Assembly (NCBI GenBank): GCA_013811975.1 | Contig: JACCUF010000434.1 | Location: forward strand, 1 to 8,335 | Length of the DNA stretch: 8,335 nucleotides | Direction: 5' to 3' | DNA from: Geodermatophilaceae bacterium | GTDB lineage: Bacteria; Actinomycetota; Actinomycetes; Mycobacteriales; Geodermatophilaceae | In this document: piece after piece, positions 1-6,735 of the stretch | Layout: every line of letters starts with the position of its first letter | Numbering within the stretch: the first letter of the stretch is position 1 | The notes under the pieces: model-generated | Told to the model about the DNA's origin: nothing | Seen by the model: only the letters and a program-made list of their open reading frames with translations | Database searches by the model: none | Made by a program: the position numbers and the translations under genes

Positions 1-135
1 GTCGAGAAAGGTCACTACATCGACCCGGATGGCAGCAACATCTGGGGCGTGCAGGTATTCGAACAGGACGGCCAGGAGTACGTGGCCGCCTCTGATCGTG
101 ACCACGGGCTCTTGATCTTCAAGTACACCCCGTGA
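1..135 (+). CDS. C-terminal fragment, LVIVD-repeat / beta-propeller-like protein (partial)
   Basis: The frame is open from the first base and ends at TGA 133-135, giving 44 residues; the 5' part lies outside the window. The visible end reads ...DPDGSNIWGVQVF... then YVAASDRDHGLLIFKYTP. Alternating hydrophobic strands, a W-G-V segment and the closing 'aaSDrdhGLlIFkY' strand resemble the final blade of LVIVD-repeat proteins, which are predicted extracellular beta-propellers with no established activity. This assignment rests on a short tail and on memory of the family, so the function is tentative; that it is a real gene end is supported by in-frame GC-rich codon use and by the strong hairpin 10 bases after the stop. 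It is convergent with the EamA transporter gene and is the only + strand gene seen here. Confidence 0.6.
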   Translation, partial: VEKGHYIDPDGSNIWGVQVFEQDGQEYVAASDRDHGLLIFKYTP

Positions 136-145
136 CCTGAGCGCG

Positions 146-189
146 AGACCAGGGGGTCCGGCGTCTTCGGGCGCCGGCCCCGCTGGTCT
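146..189. terminator. UUCG-capped hairpin between convergent genes
   Basis: AGACCAG (146-152) pairs with CTGGTCT (183-189), GGGG (153-156) with CCCC (178-181), and CCGGCG (158-163) with CGCCGG (172-177). Inside, a T164-G171 wobble and C165-G170 close a TTCG loop (166-169). The only defects are single-base bulges at T157 and G182. It starts 10 bases after the stop at 135 and lies beyond the end (264) of the convergent transporter gene, so it could end transcription from both sides. There is no T-tract on either strand, which is common for hairpin terminators in high-GC actinomycetes; termination itself is inferred. The remainder of the 128-base gap (136-263) shows nothing else I can identify. 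Confidence 0.75.
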
Positions 190-263
190 ACTCGGGATCC
201 TCCGACGCGGTGACCGGCTCAAGTCCGGGTCGCGTTGTACCAACTCCCCATGCCTTGTAGACG

Positions 264-1268
264 TCACGGGTCTGCCGGGCCGCCGCCGGGAGCCACCGGA
301 GTCGGCTCTGCAGGTTGATCCGCGGATCGCTGTCGTGCCGTCTCGGCCAGCACGATGCCGCTGAGAATGAGTACAGCGCCGAATAGTTGGATGCCGGTCA
401 GCATCTCCCCGAGGACCAGCCAGGCCACCAGACCTGCCATCACCGGCTCGGCCATTCCGAGCAGCCCGGTCCGCGCGGATCCCAGCGATGCCAGGGCAAC
501 CAGCACGAAGGAATAGGGGACCACGGTCCCCAGGACGATGATCCAGGCAACCAGCACCCACAGCGGCACGGTTGACTCGTCCAAGGGCCCGGGTAGCGGT
601 ACGGCGGTGCCCAGGATCGACCACTCGAACGTCCACGGCGGACGGAGCACGGACCAGAACACCGCGGCAGCGGTGAACACCCAGGCGGCCAGGCTCAACG
701 GATCACGAATCCCCATCCCGCGCTCACTGGACAGGTAGTAGGTCGCCAGCGCCGCTGCCGCGCCGAGCCCGGCCAACAAGCCGATGCCGTCGAGGGTCAG
801 TCCCTGCCACACCCGGGCGACGATCGCCAATCCCAGGACCGACAGCGCCAAGGCCGCCCACATCCGGGTACGCACCGGCTGCCGGCGAACGAACCGGACC
901 CACAGCACGACAAGGACGGGGGCGAGGTATTCCAACAGGAGCGCGATGCCGACCGGCAGCCGGGAGATGGCCACGAAGTAGAACCACTGGACCAGGCCGA
1001 TCCCGATGATCCCGACGAGAACCAGGAAGCCGAGCTCTCGCGGCCGTACGCGAAGGGTCGCGGGGCGGGTCAGCAGGAGAAACAGCATCAGGATCACAGC
1101 CGAGCCCATCGACCGGAGCTGGACGAGATCGAGCGAGGACAGCCCCGAGCCCAGCGCCAGCTTGCTGACCGTCGCGTTGATTCCGAACAGGACCGCAGCG
1201 CCGGCCGCCGCGAGAACGCCGATCAGCACGGCACCCTGAATCGGACCAGGGCCTGCGGCGTTCTTCAC
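264..1268 (-). CDS. EamA-family (DMT superfamily) transporter, RhtA-like
   Basis: This is an integral membrane protein of about 334 residues with roughly ten hydrophobic segments, as expected for two tandem EamA domains (about residues 15-150 and 165-305). Family-like stretches are the first-helix 'AAVLFGINATVSKLAL', the mid-protein 'ISRLPVGIALLLEYLAPV' and the C-terminal 'AEPVMAGLVAWLVLGE'. These resemble RhtA-like exporters of amino acids or other metabolites; the substrate cannot be read from the sequence. A Pro/Gly-rich hydrophilic tail (PAEPTPVAPGGG) closes it. Start choice: the frame is open to a TTG at 1358, but that adds 30 basic, polar residues before the first helix. I prefer GTG at 1268 (MKNAAGPGP...), with GTG at 1277 equally possible; none has a convincing Shine-Dalgarno. 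It lies downstream of arfB on the same strand and could be cotranscribed with it. No sequence link ties it to the oxidase operon. Confidence 0.85.
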   Translation of the reverse strand: MKNAAGPGPIQGAVLIGVLAAAGAAVLFGINATVSKLALGSGLSSLDLVQLRSMGSAVILMLFLLLTRPATLRVRPRELGFLVLVGIIGIGLVQWFYFVAISRLPVGIALLLEYLAPVLVVLWVRFVRRQPVRTRMWAALALSVLGLAIVARVWQGLTLDGIGLLAGLGAAAALATYYLSSERGMGIRDPLSLAAWVFTAAAVFWSVLRPPWTFEWSILGTAVPLPGPLDESTVPLWVLVAWIIVLGTVVPYSFVLVALASLGSARTGLLGMAEPVMAGLVAWLVLGEMLTGIQLFGAVLILSGIVLAETARQRSADQPAEPTPVAPGGGPADP

Positions 1269-1379
1269 TGACCGCACGCTAGCGGGTGATCGCTTTGCCA
1301 ATCTGGCGCGCCGACTCGCCGTGACATAGACCGGCGCGTCGCTGCGCTCGGTAGGCAAAGCCGGATCTCGATGGCGCTG

Positions 1380-1820
1380 TCAGTCTTCGGCTCGCCGATC
1401 CTGCTTGAGCCGGGACCGGCGGCGCTTGTCGTCAAGGCGCCGCTCACGGGCACCTCGGCTCGGTTTGGTCGGGCGGCGCGGCGGCCCGGCCGGAGCCACC
1501 GCCTCTCGCAGCAACGCCGCCATCCGCGCCCGTGCGGCCTCGCGGTTGCGTAGCTGTTGCCGGTACTCCGAAGCGGCGACGGTGAGCGTCCCTTCGATCA
1601 GCCGGTCGGACAGGCGACCCAGCGCCGTCTGGACCACCGGCTCCGGCCAACCCGGGATGGTCGGAACATGCAGGGTCAGCTCGACTCTGGAGTCAGCAGT
1701 GTTGACTCCCTGCCCGCCCGGACCCGAGGACCGGGAGAAGCGCCACTGCAGGGCGCGCGCAGGTACGACAAGGGACCCGGTGACCTCCAGATCGCCGTAT
1801 GGTCCGTCCTCGCCGCTCAT
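1380..1820 (-). CDS. arfB: ArfB-type alternative ribosome-rescue peptidyl-tRNA hydrolase
   Basis: ArfB (YaeJ) enters the empty A site of ribosomes stalled on broken mRNA and hydrolyses the peptidyl-tRNA ester. The 146-residue product has the release-factor-like catalytic domain with GGQ at about residues 35-37, in the context SRSSGPGGQGVNT, followed by 'DSRVELTLHV'. It ends in a strongly basic tail (from RRPTKPSRGARERR onward) matching the ArfB tail that lies in the mRNA channel. Length fits the usual ~140 residues; there is no codon-recognition domain as in RF1/RF2. Start choice: the frame extends to an ATG at 1895, but that adds 25 unrelated residues and starts inside the hairpin at 1886-1958. 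ATG 1820 (MSGEDGPYG...) fits family length; a GAGGG lies directly against it, too close to be an ideal Shine-Dalgarno, so the start is probable rather than proven. It is preceded by a 65-base leader after the hairpin. Confidence 0.9.
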   Translation of the reverse strand: MSGEDGPYGDLEVTGSLVVPARALQWRFSRSSGPGGQGVNTADSRVELTLHVPTIPGWPEPVVQTALGRLSDRLIEGTLTVAASEYRQQLRNREAARARMAALLREAVAPAGPPRRPTKPSRGARERRLDDKRRRSRLKQDRRAED

Positions 1821-1853
1821 CCCTCGATCGTGACATGCGCAACCAACTGGAAT

Positions 1854-1887
1854 CGGCCATCCAAGACCGAGAACGGCCACATCCAAG
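1854..1887. repeat. Imperfect direct repeat upstream of arfB
   Basis: CGGCCATCCAAG (1854-1865) recurs as CGGCCACATCCAAG (1874-1887) with two extra bases, about 20 bases apart, which is near two helical turns. It lies in the arfB leader next to the large hairpin. It might be an operator or a small duplication; there is no independent support for either. Confidence 0.35.
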
Positions 1888-1958
1888 TTGATCATCGGAA
1901 TTGGCGAGGGTTATTGGCTCCGATCGCCGCTAAACCCCGTCAGTTCCGATGATCAACT
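1886..1958. terminator. Long inverted repeat at the 3' end of the oxidase-hydantoinase operon
   Basis: AGTTGATCATCGGAA (1886-1900) is the exact reverse complement of TTCCGATGATCAACT (1944-1958). Pairing continues inward with wobbles at T1901-G1943 and G1904-T1940 and a bulge at A1907, through GGGTT (1908-1912) against AACCC (1933-1937). That makes about 26 pairs around a loop of some 20 bases (1913-1932). The outer arm overlaps the hydantoinase B stop codon (1953-1955). Position directly at the end of a minus-strand operon suggests a terminator or mRNA 3'-end stabiliser. There is no T-tract after it, and arfB follows on the same strand, so it may only attenuate read-through. It could also be a dispersed palindromic repeat or a protein-binding site. 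The structure is seen; the role is inferred. Confidence 0.6.
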
Positions 1959-3935
1959 CTGTGGTCCGGGGACCAAGTCGACGTCGGGGTACGGGATGCC
2001 GCCGGATAGCCGGGCGTAACCGGGGCCCCGGTCGAAGAACGGCTCGTCGCCGGTACGCGCGTCTCGACGCTGGGCGCGCAAGGTGTCCGTCGCCGTCTCG
2101 TTGCAGGACGGAGCATCCTCATCGCCGGTCACGATCACCCCGTAGTCCGCGCGCGCTCCCTCGATGGAGACCTTCCCCCAGGAGACGTCACGCAACACGT
2201 CGGCCACAGGACGCTCGAGCGGATCGCCCCAGCCGCCACCACCGGTCGTCCTGATCCGGACCGTTTCCCCAGCCGCAAGCGGTTCGGCGTCGGCCAGGGC
2301 ATCGACCTCCCGCTCATTCGGTCCGCCTGGATCGGCAGTCAGCTGGAAGGAGTGCCCAGCCTTGCCGCCCTTGACCCCCCAGCAGGCAAGGATCGAACGG
2401 TCGGCGATCGACATGAAGTGTGCCGGGAGCAGCATCCGGATGTGCTTCTCATACCCCAGCCCGCCCCGGAACCGGCCCGCTCCACCGGAATCGGTTGCCA
2501 GACCGAGTGATTCGACGACGAACGGGAACCGGGACTCGCTGAACTCGGTCGGCAGATTCCGGGAGTCCGGTACGACATGGATCGTGTCCTCACCATCGGC
2601 GTAATACCGCCCGCCCGAACCGCCACCCAGGACCTCGCGCATGAGATAGGACTGGCCGTCGCCGTCCTGTCCGTACACACCGGTGTATCGGATCGTCTCC
2701 TGATCAGCCGGCATCCGGCCATCGACGGCTTTGGCGATCACCCCCGCCAGGACGCCGAGCAGCCGGAGGATCACGAAGGTGCGCGCGTTCGTCGGCGCCG
2801 GGAACACCGGGGTCAGCAGGGTCCCAGGCTCGGGGAAACGCATCTCGATCAGCGGGACGACGCCCTCATTGACGTCGAGTTCGGCCATCCGCTCCGGGGT
2901 GTCAGCGAGGTTGCGCAGGATCGGGGCCAGCCACTTCTTCAGGAACGTGCCGTCGGCGAAATCTCCCGCGTGGTTGATCGGACCCTTGGCCTGCGGGCTG
3001 GTGCCGGTGAAGTCCAGAACCAGCCGGTCGCCGTCCGCGTCGTCGGGACCGGTGCGAGTCATGGTAATCCGCTGGGCATGTAACCGGGGTGGGTCGACGC
3101 CGTCGTGTTCGGCGTAGTCCTCCCAGACGTGACTGCCGATCGGGATCTTGGCCAGGATCTCGCGCCGGTACGTCGCCGTGGTGTTGTCCAGGATCGCGTC
3201 GAACGCTGATTCAACAGCCTCGACCCCGTACCGGTCGAACAGTTCACCGAGTCGCCGGGCACCCATCAGGCAGGCGGAGCACTCCGCATCCAGGTCGGCG
3301 GCAAGCGATTCCGGCATCCGTGAGTTGCTGGTCATGATCCGCAGCGCGGCCTCGTTCGGAGTTCCTTCGTCCCACAGCTTGATCGGCGGCACCATCAGGC
3401 CCTCTTGAAAGGCACTCGTCGCATTGGACGGCATCGAACCCGGCACCGATCCGCCGATGTCGTCGTGATGACCGAAGGCCTGGACGAAGGCGACGACGGA
3501 TGGGAGGCCGTCCGGGCCGTCGGAGAACACTGGGACGGTGACGCACAGGTCGGGCAGGTGCCCGATCCCGCCCTCGGATTCGTAGACGTCGTTGTGGAAG
3601 AACACGTCGCCGGGGCGCATCGTCTCGGGCGGGAAATCGCGGGCGATCGGATGCACCAGTGCGGAGTACGAGCGACCGGTCAGCTTGCGGAGGTGCCGGT
3701 CGTGGATGCCCGCTCGGAAGTCATGGGCGTCGCGGATCATCGGCGACCGCGAGGTCCGCGCAATGGCGGTCTCCACCTCCATCTCCACACTGGCCAGATA
3801 CCCCTCGATGATCTCCACCAGCACCGGGTCCACTTCGGCCACGGGGATCTCGGTAAGCCGATAGCCGTAGGGATGCTGCGTCCACCCGCGACCCGACCAC
3901 GGCTGGCGCGCCGGCTCGGGCCGATCTCCGCTCAC
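1953..3935 (-). CDS. hyuB: Hydantoinase B / oxoprolinase family subunit
   Basis: The 660-residue protein is the partner of the next gene upstream; in this family HyuA and HyuB together carry out ATP-dependent opening of cyclic amides (5-oxoproline, N-methylhydantoin), while close relatives are ketone carboxylases. Visible family features: 'DPVLVEIIEGYLAS' opening the domain at about residue 36; the probable metal/substrate-site segment HNDVYESEGGIGHLPD (114-129); 'FGHHDDIGGSVPGSMP' (154-169); a glycine-rich GGGSGGRYY segment; and the typical C-terminal 'TTGGGGWGDPLERP' followed by 'RGPGYARLSGG'. It is longer than classical HyuB (about 590) through a ~35-residue N-terminal lead and the C-terminal tail. 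The start is GTG 3933-3935, overlapping the HyuA stop as GTGA, with only a weak GGGTG-like Shine-Dalgarno, so translational coupling is likely. No small zinc-binding third subunit, as in acetone carboxylase, follows. Family is confident; substrate unknown. Confidence 0.92.
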   Translation of the reverse strand: MSGDRPEPARQPWSGRGWTQHPYGYRLTEIPVAEVDPVLVEIIEGYLASVEMEVETAIARTSRSPMIRDAHDFRAGIHDRHLRKLTGRSYSALVHPIARDFPPETMRPGDVFFHNDVYESEGGIGHLPDLCVTVPVFSDGPDGLPSVVAFVQAFGHHDDIGGSVPGSMPSNATSAFQEGLMVPPIKLWDEGTPNEAALRIMTSNSRMPESLAADLDAECSACLMGARRLGELFDRYGVEAVESAFDAILDNTTATYRREILAKIPIGSHVWEDYAEHDGVDPPRLHAQRITMTRTGPDDADGDRLVLDFTGTSPQAKGPINHAGDFADGTFLKKWLAPILRNLADTPERMAELDVNEGVVPLIEMRFPEPGTLLTPVFPAPTNARTFVILRLLGVLAGVIAKAVDGRMPADQETIRYTGVYGQDGDGQSYLMREVLGGGSGGRYYADGEDTIHVVPDSRNLPTEFSESRFPFVVESLGLATDSGGAGRFRGGLGYEKHIRMLLPAHFMSIADRSILACWGVKGGKAGHSFQLTADPGGPNEREVDALADAEPLAAGETVRIRTTGGGGWGDPLERPVADVLRDVSWGKVSIEGARADYGVIVTGDEDAPSCNETATDTLRAQRRDARTGDEPFFDRGPGYARLSGGIPYPDVDLVPGPQS

Positions 3936-6079
3936 GCCGCACCCGCCACGCTCTGGCGGTTTTCGCCAAGACCGCCAGGATCCTTCGTCGCGCGCTCAAT
4001 GCGCAGATTTCCGTATCGGTCGACCTCAGCCCGAAATCCGGGATGCAGCGGCACCGTAGAGCCGAACTCCTCGATCACCGCCGGTCCATCGATCGTGTCC
4101 CCGGTGCCGAGCCGGGATCGGTCGTAGGTCGCCACGTCCCCCCAGTCATCGAAATGGGCCCGGCGGGTCCCGGTACGAGCAGTCTCGGCCCCCGAGCCGT
4201 CGCCGATCGGGACCACTTCGGGACTTCGGATCGGTCCGACGCCGGTCACCCGTACGTTGACCCACTCGACCGGCTGGCCCGAGTCGTCGGCGAAGTCGTA
4301 GCCGTAGAGCCGGCGATGCTCGTCGTGGAAGGCCAGGGCCACCGTGCTGGTGAGGTCCGCGTCGAGGTCGCCGTCGCCGACATCGACCCGTACCTCGAAG
4401 GCCTGGCCGTAGTACCGCAGGTCGGCGGTGCGCAGGAAGCGTCGCTCCGGGGATGGGAAGCCCTCACGTTCCAGTGCCGCATCAGCATCGGTGAGCAACT
4501 CGGCGTACACCGCGCTCAACCGATCGTGGTCCAGCCGGTCGTGCCGGACTACGTGCGTACGCACGTAGTCGTTGCGCACGTCGACGGTGAGCAGCCCGAA
4601 AGCCGAGACGTTGCCGGGGTTCGGTGGCACGAGCACCCCGGCCAGGCCGAGGATGTCGACCAGCCGGCAGGCAAGCAATGGCCCCGAGCCGCCGAAGGTG
4701 ACCAGGGTGAAGTCGCGCACGTCGAGCCCACGCTTGACCGAAACCTGGCGCAGCGCGTTTGCCTGGTTCCACGCCGAGATCTCCAGGATCCCGGCCGCGC
4801 ACTCCTCGACCGACCTGCCGAGCTTGGCGGCCAGTGAGTGAATGGTCTCCCTCGCAGCGTCGGCATCCAACGGGATCTCGCCGCCGAGCAGATGTGGTGG
4901 GATCCGGCCGAGCGTTACGTGCGCGTCGGTGATCGTCGGGTCGGCGCCGCCCTTGACGTAACAGACCGGACCAGGATCGGCGCCCGCAGACTGGGGCCCG
5001 ACCTTGAGCGTGCCCTCGGGGCTGATCCAGGCGATCGACCCGCCTCCGGCACCGACGGTGACCACATCGATCATCGGGATCTTGCTCGGATAGGCGCCCA
5101 CCGTGCCCTCGGTCGTCAGCGCCGGCTGCCCGTCGATCACGACGGTGACATCGGTCGAGGTGCCGCCCCCGTCGCAGGTCAGGACCTTCCCGACGCCGGC
5201 GGCACTGGCAATCACGCCAGCCCCGAGCGCGCCGGCTGCCGGGCCGGATAGGACGGTGGTGATCGGCTGGTGGACCACCTCGGCCGCCGAGAGCACACCG
5301 CCGTTGGATTTCATCACGTAGAACGGCACGTCGCGGGTACCTGCCGCTTCCCCACCCGCAGATTCGGAGGTGGCGAACTCGGCCAGGCGCCGGGAGATGT
5401 TGGCCACGTAGGAGGTGATGTTGGGTTTGACGGCGGCATCGACCAGGGTGGTGATCGCCCGCTCGTACTCGCGGTACTCCCGCAGCACCTCGCTGGAGAT
5501 GCTGACGACGGCGTCGGGATGTTCGGCGGCAAGCACCTCGCGCATCGCGAGTTCGTGAGCTGGGTTGGCGTAGGAGTGCAGGAAGCAGACCCCGATCGTG
5601 AAGATCCCGGTGTCCCGGAAGAAGCGGGCCGCACGCACCGCTTCGGCACGGTTGAAAGGTCGGATCTCGCTGCCGTCCACAGTCAACCGACCGCCGACGG
5701 TCTTGACCCGGTCGGCCGGGACGATGCGCGGTGGCTTGACCCAGAAGTAGGAGTTGCCGTACCCGTCCGGTACCGTCTGTCGGGCGATCTCCAGCAGATG
5801 CCGGTAGCCCTCGGTGGTGATAAACCCCAGGTTCTCGACCTTGCCCTCGAGCAGTTTGTTGGTGGCGACCGTCGTGCCGTGGCTGACCGCGGTGAGCGCC
5901 TCGCCGCCAACCCCTAGCAGGCTGAGCACCTTGTCGATGCCAGTGAGGAAACCTTCGGCCGGATCAGCGGGCGTGGAGGGCGTCTTGGTGGTGATCAATT
6001 CGCCGGTGTCCTCGTCCACGGCCACGACATCGGTGAACGTGCCACCGGCGTCGATCCCGACCCGAATTCTTCGGGTCAC
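3932..6079 (-). CDS. hyuA: Hydantoinase A / oxoprolinase family ATP-dependent subunit
   Basis: The 715-residue subunit has the ASKHA (actin/Hsp70-like) nucleotide-binding fold that phosphorylates the substrate amide (or, in carboxylase relatives, the ketone enol). Motifs in order: phosphate-1 loop GIDAGGTFTD (8-17), SHGTTVATNKLLEG (66-79), CFLHSYANPAHE (165-176), MKSNGG (256-261), SGPAAGALGAG (278-288), the second phosphate loop DGGGTSTDV (303-311), then GAGGGSIAW and GPQSAGADPGPVCY. Many relatives have DMGG rather than DGGG in the second loop. Start choice: the frame opens to a TTG at 6103, but GTG at 6079 is better: it overlaps the upstream stop as GTGA, has GAGG (6086-6089) six bases upstream, and places GIDAGGT at residue 8 as is usual. 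Length (~690-720) fits the family. A perfect 24-bp palindrome lies in the coding sequence at 4547-4570. Confidence 0.93.
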   Translation of the reverse strand: MTRRIRVGIDAGGTFTDVVAVDEDTGELITTKTPSTPADPAEGFLTGIDKVLSLLGVGGEALTAVSHGTTVATNKLLEGKVENLGFITTEGYRHLLEIARQTVPDGYGNSYFWVKPPRIVPADRVKTVGGRLTVDGSEIRPFNRAEAVRAARFFRDTGIFTIGVCFLHSYANPAHELAMREVLAAEHPDAVVSISSEVLREYREYERAITTLVDAAVKPNITSYVANISRRLAEFATSESAGGEAAGTRDVPFYVMKSNGGVLSAAEVVHQPITTVLSGPAAGALGAGVIASAAGVGKVLTCDGGGTSTDVTVVIDGQPALTTEGTVGAYPSKIPMIDVVTVGAGGGSIAWISPEGTLKVGPQSAGADPGPVCYVKGGADPTITDAHVTLGRIPPHLLGGEIPLDADAARETIHSLAAKLGRSVEECAAGILEISAWNQANALRQVSVKRGLDVRDFTLVTFGGSGPLLACRLVDILGLAGVLVPPNPGNVSAFGLLTVDVRNDYVRTHVVRHDRLDHDRLSAVYAELLTDADAALEREGFPSPERRFLRTADLRYYGQAFEVRVDVGDGDLDADLTSTVALAFHDEHRRLYGYDFADDSGQPVEWVNVRVTGVGPIRSPEVVPIGDGSGAETARTGTRRAHFDDWGDVATYDRSRLGTGDTIDGPAVIEEFGSTVPLHPGFRAEVDRYGNLRIERATKDPGGLGENRQSVAGAA
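4547..4570. repeat. Perfect 24-bp palindrome inside hydantoinase A
   Basis: Each half is the exact reverse complement of the other (GACTACGTGCGT then ACGCACGTAGTC). It encodes DYVRTHVV in frame. As RNA it could fold into a 10-bp stem with a GTAC loop; as DNA it is a symmetric candidate binding site. The symmetry is seen directly; any role is unknown and codon choice on a conserved segment could explain it. Confidence 0.7.
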
Positions 6080-6735
6080 CCGTGGCCTCGGCGGGCCAGC
6101 CAACCACCCATCGCGGCACCCAGCAACGCGATGACCGCGCCACCGATCCCGGCGAGCAGGACCGGGCGCGCGTCAGTGGGGAAGAGCTCAGCTCGACGAG
6201 GCGCGGGCAGGTAGGTCGTCTGCCCGGGCGTTGATCCGACGCGGCCACCGCCGACCGAGTCGCCGGTGGCCGCCCCGGCTGCCTGCAGCGGCGCGCGGGC
6301 ACCAGTGAGTTCGGCGTCCACTGCGGAGAAGAACTGACCGGCCATCCGCTTGGCAACGGCCGAGATCATCCGCTGCCCAACACCTGCCACCGGCCCCCCG
6401 ACCGTTGCGTCGGCGGAGTAGGTGAGCTGGGTCAGGTTGCCGTCGGTCACCAGATCGACCCGGCAGGTCGCGTCGACCGTTCCGGCTCCGCCGGCACCAC
6501 GGGCGTTCATCACATAGCCCTCGGGCCGGACCAGGTCGGTAAGCGTGACCTGCCCGTCGTAGCGGCCGCGGATCGCGCCCACTCCGGCCGAGACGGTCAT
6601 CTTGTAGCTGTCTTGCCCGGTCAGGTCCAGCGACTCGCAGCCGGGAATGGAGCGGGCCAGAACGCCGGGGTCGGTAAGCGCAGCGAACACCTGCTCCCGG
6701 TCCGCATGCAGCGTGGCAGTCCCCTGAAGCTTCAT
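6076..6735 (-). CDS. coxG: CoxG-like SRPBCC protein with C-terminal membrane anchor
   Basis: The first ~150 of 219 residues match the CO dehydrogenase subunit G (CoxG) family of the START/SRPBCC fold: 'MKLQGTATLHADREQVFAAL', 'PGVLARSIPGCESLD', 'GAIRGRYDGQVTLTDL' and 'VGQRMISAVAKRMAGQFF'. A low-complexity Ala/Gly linker follows, then a hydrophobic segment (about 191-213) ending in ARRGHG, which fits a tail anchor with its short end in the cytoplasm. CoxG proteins are known to recruit aerobic CO dehydrogenase to the membrane, and quinone binding has been proposed for the fold. Here it sits between a CoxL-like large subunit and hydantoinase genes, so I infer that it tethers that oxidase and couples it to the respiratory chain. 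The ATG at 6733-6735 overlaps the upstream TGA as ATGA and has a strong AGGAGG (6743-6748). Confidence 0.9.
   Translation of the reverse strand: MKLQGTATLHADREQVFAALTDPGVLARSIPGCESLDLTGQDSYKMTVSAGVGAIRGRYDGQVTLTDLVRPEGYVMNARGAGGAGTVDATCRVDLVTDGNLTQLTYSADATVGGPVAGVGQRMISAVAKRMAGQFFSAVDAELTGARAPLQAAGAATGDSVGGGRVGSTPGQTTYLPAPRRAELFPTDARPVLLAGIGGAVIALLGAAMGGWLARRGHG
6086..6089 (-). promoter_or_regulatory. Shine-Dalgarno deciding the GTG start of hydantoinase A
   Basis: GAGG on the minus strand sits six bases before GTG 6077-6079, inside the end of the CoxG-like gene. It favours this GTG over the in-frame TTG at 6103, which would remove the 4-base overlap seen at the other junctions. Confidence 0.6.

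Noticed and set aside
1268..1310. Possible leaderless promoter for the EamA gene (TTGGCA then TAGCGT on the minus strand)
   Set aside because: The spacing between the boxes is only 14 bases and both matches are weak, so this is not supportable from sequence alone.
1821..1895. 25-residue N-terminal extension of ArfB from the ATG at 1895
   Set aside because: The added residues (MINLDVAVLG...) do not resemble the family, would start inside the hairpin arm, and make the protein longer than usual; ATG 1820 fits better.
3405..4127. Long + strand open frame (240 codons) opposite the HyuA/HyuB junction
   Set aside because: It spans the junction of two well-supported minus-strand genes and has no recognisable motifs.
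4043..4837. Long + strand open frame (264 codons) opposite hydantoinase A
   Set aside because: It is antisense to a gene with clear family motifs; such frames are common opposite GC-rich coding DNA, and its product shows no recognisable domain.
5270..5917. Long + strand open frame (215 codons) opposite the N-terminal half of hydantoinase A
   Set aside because: It is the mirror of conserved HyuA motifs and is low in complexity (G, D, V, H-rich), as expected for antisense of GC-rich coding sequence.
3932..6079. Acetone or acetophenone carboxylase instead of hydantoinase/oxoprolinase
   Set aside because: Not excluded at the superfamily level, but there is no small zinc-binding third subunit nearby, and the neighbouring hydroxylase makes a ring-opening amidohydrolase more plausible.
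6080..6103. TTG 6103 as the hydantoinase A start
   Set aside because: The GTG at 6079 has a GAGG at good spacing, gives a 4-base overlap matching the other junctions, and places the first phosphate loop at the normal distance from the N-terminus.
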